Shown piece after piece: positions 58,787 to 64,000 of a stretch of DNA of 64,000 nucleotides. The notes under the pieces were generated by a model that worked only from the letters and a program-made list of their open reading frames with translations, was not told the origin of the DNA and ran no database searches. The first letter of the stretch is position 1, and each line of letters opens with the position of its first letter. Made by a program: the position numbers and the translations under genes. The stretch is from Rostratula benghalensis (lineage: Eukaryota > Chordata > Aves > Charadriiformes > Rostratulidae): the NCBI GenBank assembly GCA_013399305.1, contig VXAI01000161.1:1102075-1166074 (forward strand). The letters are read 5' to 3'.

Positions 58787-59720
58787 GATACTGCCTTCTC
58801 CAGCAGCTCCAGCCCAGGACACTCCTGCCCAGCTGCTGGAATCCACCCCCATGCCTAGGTATGGCAGGGTCTCTCACCAGGCTGAGGGACATGGCTGCAG
58901 CTTTCCCCATCACATCATCACATGTTCCACCAGTAATGAAGTTACAGACGTATCCCAGACACACACACAAACACACACAGAGAGGACACTGACACAGCCG
59001 GTCACACAGGCTGCCACAAACAAGGCACTGCCTTCAACAGTACCTCCAATACAGAACTTACAAAATATGAGCCCAGCCAGCCAAGTCCCCTCCTCCTCCT
59101 TGGCTGGTAGAAACAGGAGGTCACTAGTGTATCCACACACAAGACTCTCTAAATTTACAAGCACATGCACATTTGCAGTTCCCTCGAGTACCACCACAGC
59201 ATCTCTGTCTGTCCAGCATCCTACCCACATCCCAAGTCCCCTTACCCATCCCACATTTCTGGATTTTTTACAGTTTTACCAGTTGCAAAGCCCAGATTGA
59301 TCTTGCTGGAAGTGACACCTGTAATTCCTTGATTGCCCATCAATTAGTGTGAGTGGTGAGGTTTGTTTCTTGACATTGTCTCCATGTTCTCTTTGTCAGG
59401 TCTGTGTCTTGGTGTATTTTGGTTTAAGGCTTCCTCCTCTTCCCTTGGATTGACAGGGTTCCTGGTCAGGTCCCCCAGACAACCTCACTGGAGTAAACAT
59501 TCTCACAAGCCCTCATCAATTAGTGTGATTGACCAGCTTTTGTTCCCATCACTGCCTCCCTTATCATTGTTGACAGGTTTGTGTCCCCCTTGTTTACAGC
59601 TCCCCCCTTTTCTGATTATGCCTCACTGCCTTGTAGAGGTCCTTGACCAGATACCTTCAGAGCACCGGACACTCTGCTGCCACACACCCTAGAAGATCCT
59701 GCCACCTTGTGAAAGGACAC
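58787..59720. other. C-rich block of unknown origin with a degenerate duplication
   Basis: Base composition changes sharply to C/CA-rich sequence just after the CR1. It contains the longest gap-free frame in the window (58785-59300, 171 codons, Thr/Pro/Ser-rich), which starts inside the CR1 tail and has no recognised domain; the antisense is also open (58910-59254). CATCAATTAGTGTGA occurs at 59338 and 59514, beginning a degenerate 176-bp repeat. It could be an unrecognised retroelement, LTR or 3' UTR-like relic. Confidence 0.4.
59338..59690. repeat. Degenerate tandem duplication, about 176-bp unit
   Basis: Units start with an exact CATCAATTAGTGTGA at 59338 and 59514. Downstream correspondences include GTCAGGTCTGTGTC against GACAGGTTTGTGTC, and GGTTCCTGGTCAGG against GGTCCTTGACCAGA. 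Identity between units is modest, so the duplication is old. Confidence 0.6.
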
Positions 59721-59956
59721 ACCAGAGGTTCTGCTTTCCCCATGCTGGTTGATGTTTCTGAAACCCTCTCTTCCCTTTCTTTTTGGAACTTCTTTCATAG
59801 TTTATTCACAGCTTATTGTTTCTTTTACACCATCACTGACCACGGATGGAGCAGTGCTGATGGAAGAATGAAATATCTTCTTTTTTTTGGTTTTTTGTTT
59901 TTGGTTTTGTTTTTTTTTTTCAATAAGCACAGAATAACTATGAAGAATACAGCACC

Positions 59957-59982
59957 AAAAAAAAAAAAAAAAAAAAAAAAAA
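59957..59982. repeat. A26 homopolymer
   Basis: Uninterrupted run of 26 A. Confidence 0.9.
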
Positions 59983-62900
59983 GAAAACCCAGTCAATATG
60001 TTTGAGATTCTCCAGGGTACAAGACCTGGATTGGCTTGAAAACTTTGAATGGAATAAAGTTTGAAGCAGTGTTGATATAGACAAGGATGCAAAATGCAGG
60101 CTTTACAACAGCAATTATTTTTGAGGATAACAATCTGTTCACATAAAACACCATCTATATTTAAAATAAGAAGTCACAGGAGATCAGGGGAATTACAAAG
60201 CAATGAGACTTACTGTGGTTTCAGGGAAAGTAATTAAGAGCCTAATTAAGGACAAAACCATATAAAAACAAAAGTAAAGCTTGATGGGGAAAAAACAGCA
60301 AAGCTTCCAGAAGGGGAAGGCACTTTTTCCTACCCTGATATATTTCTTTAAGGCAATGAATGCTCAAGCAAGATTTTATGGGGCAAGCTCAGGGAAAAAC
60401 TTGCAAAAAGGTGACTAACCCATGGATGGGGCAAATTCTTCATAGTAGTATATGGATAGTGATGACCTGACAGCCTGGAAAGTTAGATCTCACCATAGTC
60501 CCCCAAAACGAGATTGAGTACACAGAATCTGATATTCACAATAAAGTCAGAACTTCAGGTGATTCTAATTAATTTGTTATACCCTGCATAACAAAACTGG
60601 CAGTTAAAGTATCTATAAGAGCATGAAACAGCTATAGCATCCCCACAGGGACAGAGTCATGAATTATACATCATGGGTCTATTTCCCTTATATGGGACAG
60701 AGGTAGAGTGGAGCTCGTTCCTGTAGAAGAGTGGAAGAGATCTTATGGGGGTCTATGTCAACTGACTGAAGAGGGAATGTTTTTGAAAGATGTTGGGGAA
60801 TAAAGGAAGAGCATGGTTTTGATGGACAATCAAGGGGCCAGCAATTGAGGCACATCCACTGAATTTTCTGCTTCTGACTACAGGAGCACCAAGGCAAAAG
60901 CTATGCTGAAGAATATATAGCAGCTTAATAACATCCACCTAGAACAACAATTTTTTAGTATTTTCATTCATTTTTCAATTAGCATTTTCCAAGCAGAAGT
61001 TTCTGTCAGTAAGATTTCTAGCAGCCTTAATCTGTATTGCTTCAGAGCAATCAAAATTCCAGGAGCACACGGACAACACAGGGGGAATGCTGAATGGATA
61101 GTCTTCAGGAGGCTCATCAAGGGTAGACTACTGCCCCTTGCTGCTAATGATATTGGTGCAAAGGAAATGAGGGTGGAAATCAAAGACATGTTCTCTTCCA
61201 TCCTTCTCGTCAAGAGGAAAGATTCAGAGAGGGAATAGACACATGTGGCAGAACAAATGGATGCATACCTGAGTCACCAGTAAGGCTTTTTTTTTCTGTC
61301 TTCAGAGTGCACTAGGAGGCAGACATGGTGATCAATGAGAAGAGCTTGAACTAGGAGGCCTACCTCCAGAGCTAAGTAAGAAAGTGGTGGATATGGAGAA
61401 AACCTCCATGGGAGAAGGCTTCAAAGACACATTCCTGTCTCTCATGCTTCCAAATAATGGCCACAGCTTGGGCAAAAAGCAAGGCACAGAGTCAAAGTTT
61501 TCTTGGTAGAACAATATCAGAAGATGCTACAGCCAGAAGCTGCAGCTTGGACTGGACTTCTAAAGCATTTTTCACTGGGAAAGCACTGCAGCATTCCCTT
61601 CCTAGAGTATCTGTGGAGCTTCCATTTCTGGACAGTTTGGATATATGGCTAAAAAACCCTATTGCTGTACCAGCAGGACAGGACCAGGGCTCATCTGAAG
61701 ACTCCCCCGAACTGAATAATGTGAATGTCACCTTCTCTGCATCACTTTGTGCTACAAATCTGCTCCTGCTGTGTTGCACTACTTACTAAATTAGGCATAG
61801 CCACAGAAGACAATTTTAATACCTGTATGAACTTAAAGGCTACTGCTACAAGCCCAGTATGATTTTCAAGAATTTCAATACCCACCTCTGTTTCTTCTAA
61901 TACAAAGCTGAATGCTTCTGAAAAAATCCCCTTTGGCATCTTTTTGAATCTTCAGGCACCTTTTAAACATTTAGCCCTAAATTCTCTAAGCTCCTTTGGA
62001 AAATCCCAGCCTTTATCCTTTTAGGAGTGAAAAGAATGAACTGCACAATTTGAAGTTAAGAAAAAGTAATAACTCATGTGCATAGTATCAGCAAATTAAC
62101 TACAAATATATGCTTAACATTCTTCAAGAGAAAAGCCCTGCAAGAGATAGGACACATCAGAAAGCTTATAAAGCAAGATAACAATTATTTTCAATATAAT
62201 TCTTCTAACCTGATTCTGAAGGCCTCATTTTAATTTATTTAATGGTTTTGATCAGGCCACAGTGGTTTTTTTCATCATTCATTTCGCTGACTAACGTAAG
62301 AAACATAATTATCCGTCAATTTTTTAAAGTTTGCATTTCATCACATTTTTAATATTATAGAATTAATCATGCAGGAAACTCAAGTGCAGGGACCAGAATA
62401 GACCATATTAAATGAATGATAAAATTAGAAAAAAAGAAAAAAAAACTTATTTTTTAAAAAAAATTAACAAGCTAGCAAGACTTCATGTATAAGCTGTTCC
62501 CAGTTGTGAATGATTTCTTATTTCTACCAAACAGAACAAATAAAACTCTTAAAATCATATTCATAAAGCTGTGAGGAAAAATAGAATAATAATAATACTT
62601 TAGAGTTTTACCACATCTTTCATCAAGGTTTTATGACAATCTTCCCAGCCCTTAAATTACAATAGCTTCACAAATAGGCACTTGCCAAACAGGAATGGAT
62701 AAACTGAGGCAAGAAGAGTTCTCACAGTAGAAAATAAGTATCCTGCTACCCACTGCTGCATTTTTATTTCAAATAAGTTTTTGCCATCTCATTTAAGAAA
62801 AGTTAATCCCTAAATTATTTTAATTGGGGGGGGGAGCTTCACCCGATGCCTGGCAACATCCCTTGGGGAGAAAACACACTGATTTTACATGGCTGTGACT

Positions 62901-63310
62901 CATTCAGTCTCAGACTTTTTTTAGGTCAAAAAAGACCGTGACAGATTTGTGTAGCGCACTGCACTACCTAATAAACCAGCAGCAGAAGCAAAGAGCTGAC
63001 ATGTAGAAGGAGCAAGAAGCATTTGTAATAATGTTGTCAGGATACAAAAAAAAAAAAAAAGCAGGTTCCCCATTCAGTATATGCTGTAGATGGTGATATT
63101 CACAGCCCAGGTTTCTATGATGTTATTAGCAATCTCTTAGCATCGGAAATAACACCGGTGACACTTGTCACCTAATCCTTTCACTACGAGTTAGAGTAGG
63201 ATCAGCAAGAGAGAATTAGTGAAGAAGTCGCATTTCTCTGAAGCTACCTCTTTAGAAATGACTGATTTAAACCTAAACTTTAGTTTATCAGTTCATAACT
63301 TTTGTTCTTT

Positions 63311-63330
63311 AAAAAAAAAAAAAAAAAAAA
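63311..63330. repeat. A20 homopolymer
   Basis: Uninterrupted run of 20 A. Confidence 0.9.
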
Positions 63331-64000
63331 GAAGGGAACTACTCCCAGGGTACGATGCACTATTATTTTTTTATCTTTTTTTTGGCATGTCCCACATCCC
63401 CGCTGTAATGAGACGATTAGAAATACGATTGTACATTTGCTGTAGCAGCCAAAATGTTCTGAATACTTGGAGCCCAGCGAGGAGCAGCCGGCATGGATGG
63501 GACGTGAGCCCCCTTGGCTTTCCTCCCTCCATGGGGCACATTGGCCGCTTGACCAAGGTCGAGAGGGGATGGAAACCATCAGTGAATTAAAGACCTGGCG
63601 GCGTGGCAAGCGATGCCTAGAGCACCTATTTGCTGAATTCAGCAGCATTTCAGTGAAATGTTGCTTATGTGACTTTTCCTTTCACAGGACGTGCAGTGTT
63701 TCAGCATCTCTCCCACCGCCTGGCGGTCCTACGCGTCTTATACCCGCCTGTGTGCCAGTTCTCTGCAGCATCCCATCTGCCTGCCCCTCTGCCAAACACC
63801 CCCAGCTTCTCTGCTTCCTTCAGGTTGCATCATCGTAATACCCAGAACTGGCGCCATCTAAATGGCACGATGCCGAGGACAACAGCTCAGACGTGGGACC
63901 CCACATACTGTGGCTTCTTCTGAACTTCATGAGGGGGAGGAAGACAGTGGCCCCTACAGCTGAGGCCAGCTGCAGGTCAGTGACACTGAACCTTGCTGGG

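Larger units (their letters stand above)
59721..64000. other. Unique noncoding sequence to window end
   Basis: No gene is recognised. Overlapping sense and antisense frames at 61457-61939 lack recognisable domains. A26 (59957-59982) and A20 (63311-63330) runs, a G9 run near 62826-62834 and a GC-richer end (about 63460-64000, all three forward frames partly open after an acceptor-like TTTTCCTTTCACAG at 63687) are present. Confidence 0.5.

Noticed and set aside
58785..59300. 171-codon frame as a protein-coding gene
   Set aside because: It starts in the CR1 3' tail, is a low-complexity Thr/Pro/Ser product of a C-rich sequence, has an open antisense as well, and shows no recognisable domain.
61457..61939. 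Overlapping sense (110 codons) and antisense (95 and 65 codons) frames as a pseudogene
   Set aside because: No family was recognised, the antisense frames are out of register with each other, and there are no splice sites or poly(A) to support a retrocopy. Left as unexplained sequence.
63467..63923. C-terminal frames near the window end as a gene
   Set aside because: All three forward frames are largely open because the segment is GC- and pyrimidine-rich. No domain is recognised and the acceptor at 63687 does not select one frame.
1..64000. CRISPR array, operon, phage or other prokaryotic system
   Set aside because: There are no spaced direct repeats and no dense same-strand coding with ribosome-binding sites; composition and repeats are those of a bird genome.

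Overview
The window looks like bird (Aves) nuclear DNA from a gene-poor, AT-rich stretch: intergenic, or inside a very large intron. The evidence is about fifteen 5'-truncated CR1 LINE fragments carrying the avian CR1 3' end (the GGTTGGAAGGGACC-type block followed by ATTCTATG or ATTCTGTG octamers). Alu, L1 and tRNA-derived SINEs are not seen, and most of the remaining sequence is AT-rich and unique. I found no bacterial, phage or plasmid signature, no operon, no CRISPR array and no recognisable RNA gene. No protein-coding gene can be supported. The long open frames are CR1 ORF2 remnants or their antisense, frames running through the assembly gap, or short chance frames.

Layout. 1-4.9 kb: unique AT-rich sequence with a possible conserved block near 2.1-2.6 kb. 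4.9-6.5 kb: two CR1 copies in opposite orientation; the second (6048-6509) is the best preserved here and still has an open ORF2 C-terminus. 6.5-11.9 kb: a locally GC-rich patch (about 6.9-7.15 kb), a CA microsatellite and possible regulatory sequence. 11.9-16.7 kb: three CR1 copies. 16.7-18.6 kb: unique sequence with a pair of perfect POU octamers. 18.6-19.3 kb: a very old L3/CR1-type relic. 19.7-28.6 kb: several CR1 copies, including a younger one that seems to split an older one at 24.2-25.1 kb. 28.6-44 kb: mostly unique, with CR1 at 29.9, 37.6 and 40.5 kb and small tandem repeats. 44.0-44.95 kb: a long antisense CR1 next to a possible solo LTR. 45-58 kb: unique, interrupted at 54.5 kb by a (GGGAA)n array that runs into 262 Ns. 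58.5-59.7 kb: a CR1 followed by an unusual C-rich block with a degenerate 176-bp duplication. 59.7-64 kb: unique, with long A runs.

Because no gene is established there is no gene network to describe. The items most worth checking are the G-quadruplex-type (GGGAA)n array at the gap, the nested old and young CR1s, the templated-looking inverted repeat inside one CR1, the C-rich duplicated block, and a few short splice-flanked open segments (near 21.99, 42.42, 50.03 and 56.20 kb) that could be exons of an unrecognised gene or lncRNA. I did not find convincing evidence of a new biological system. Family names rest on recognising consensus sequence by eye; no alignment was run.
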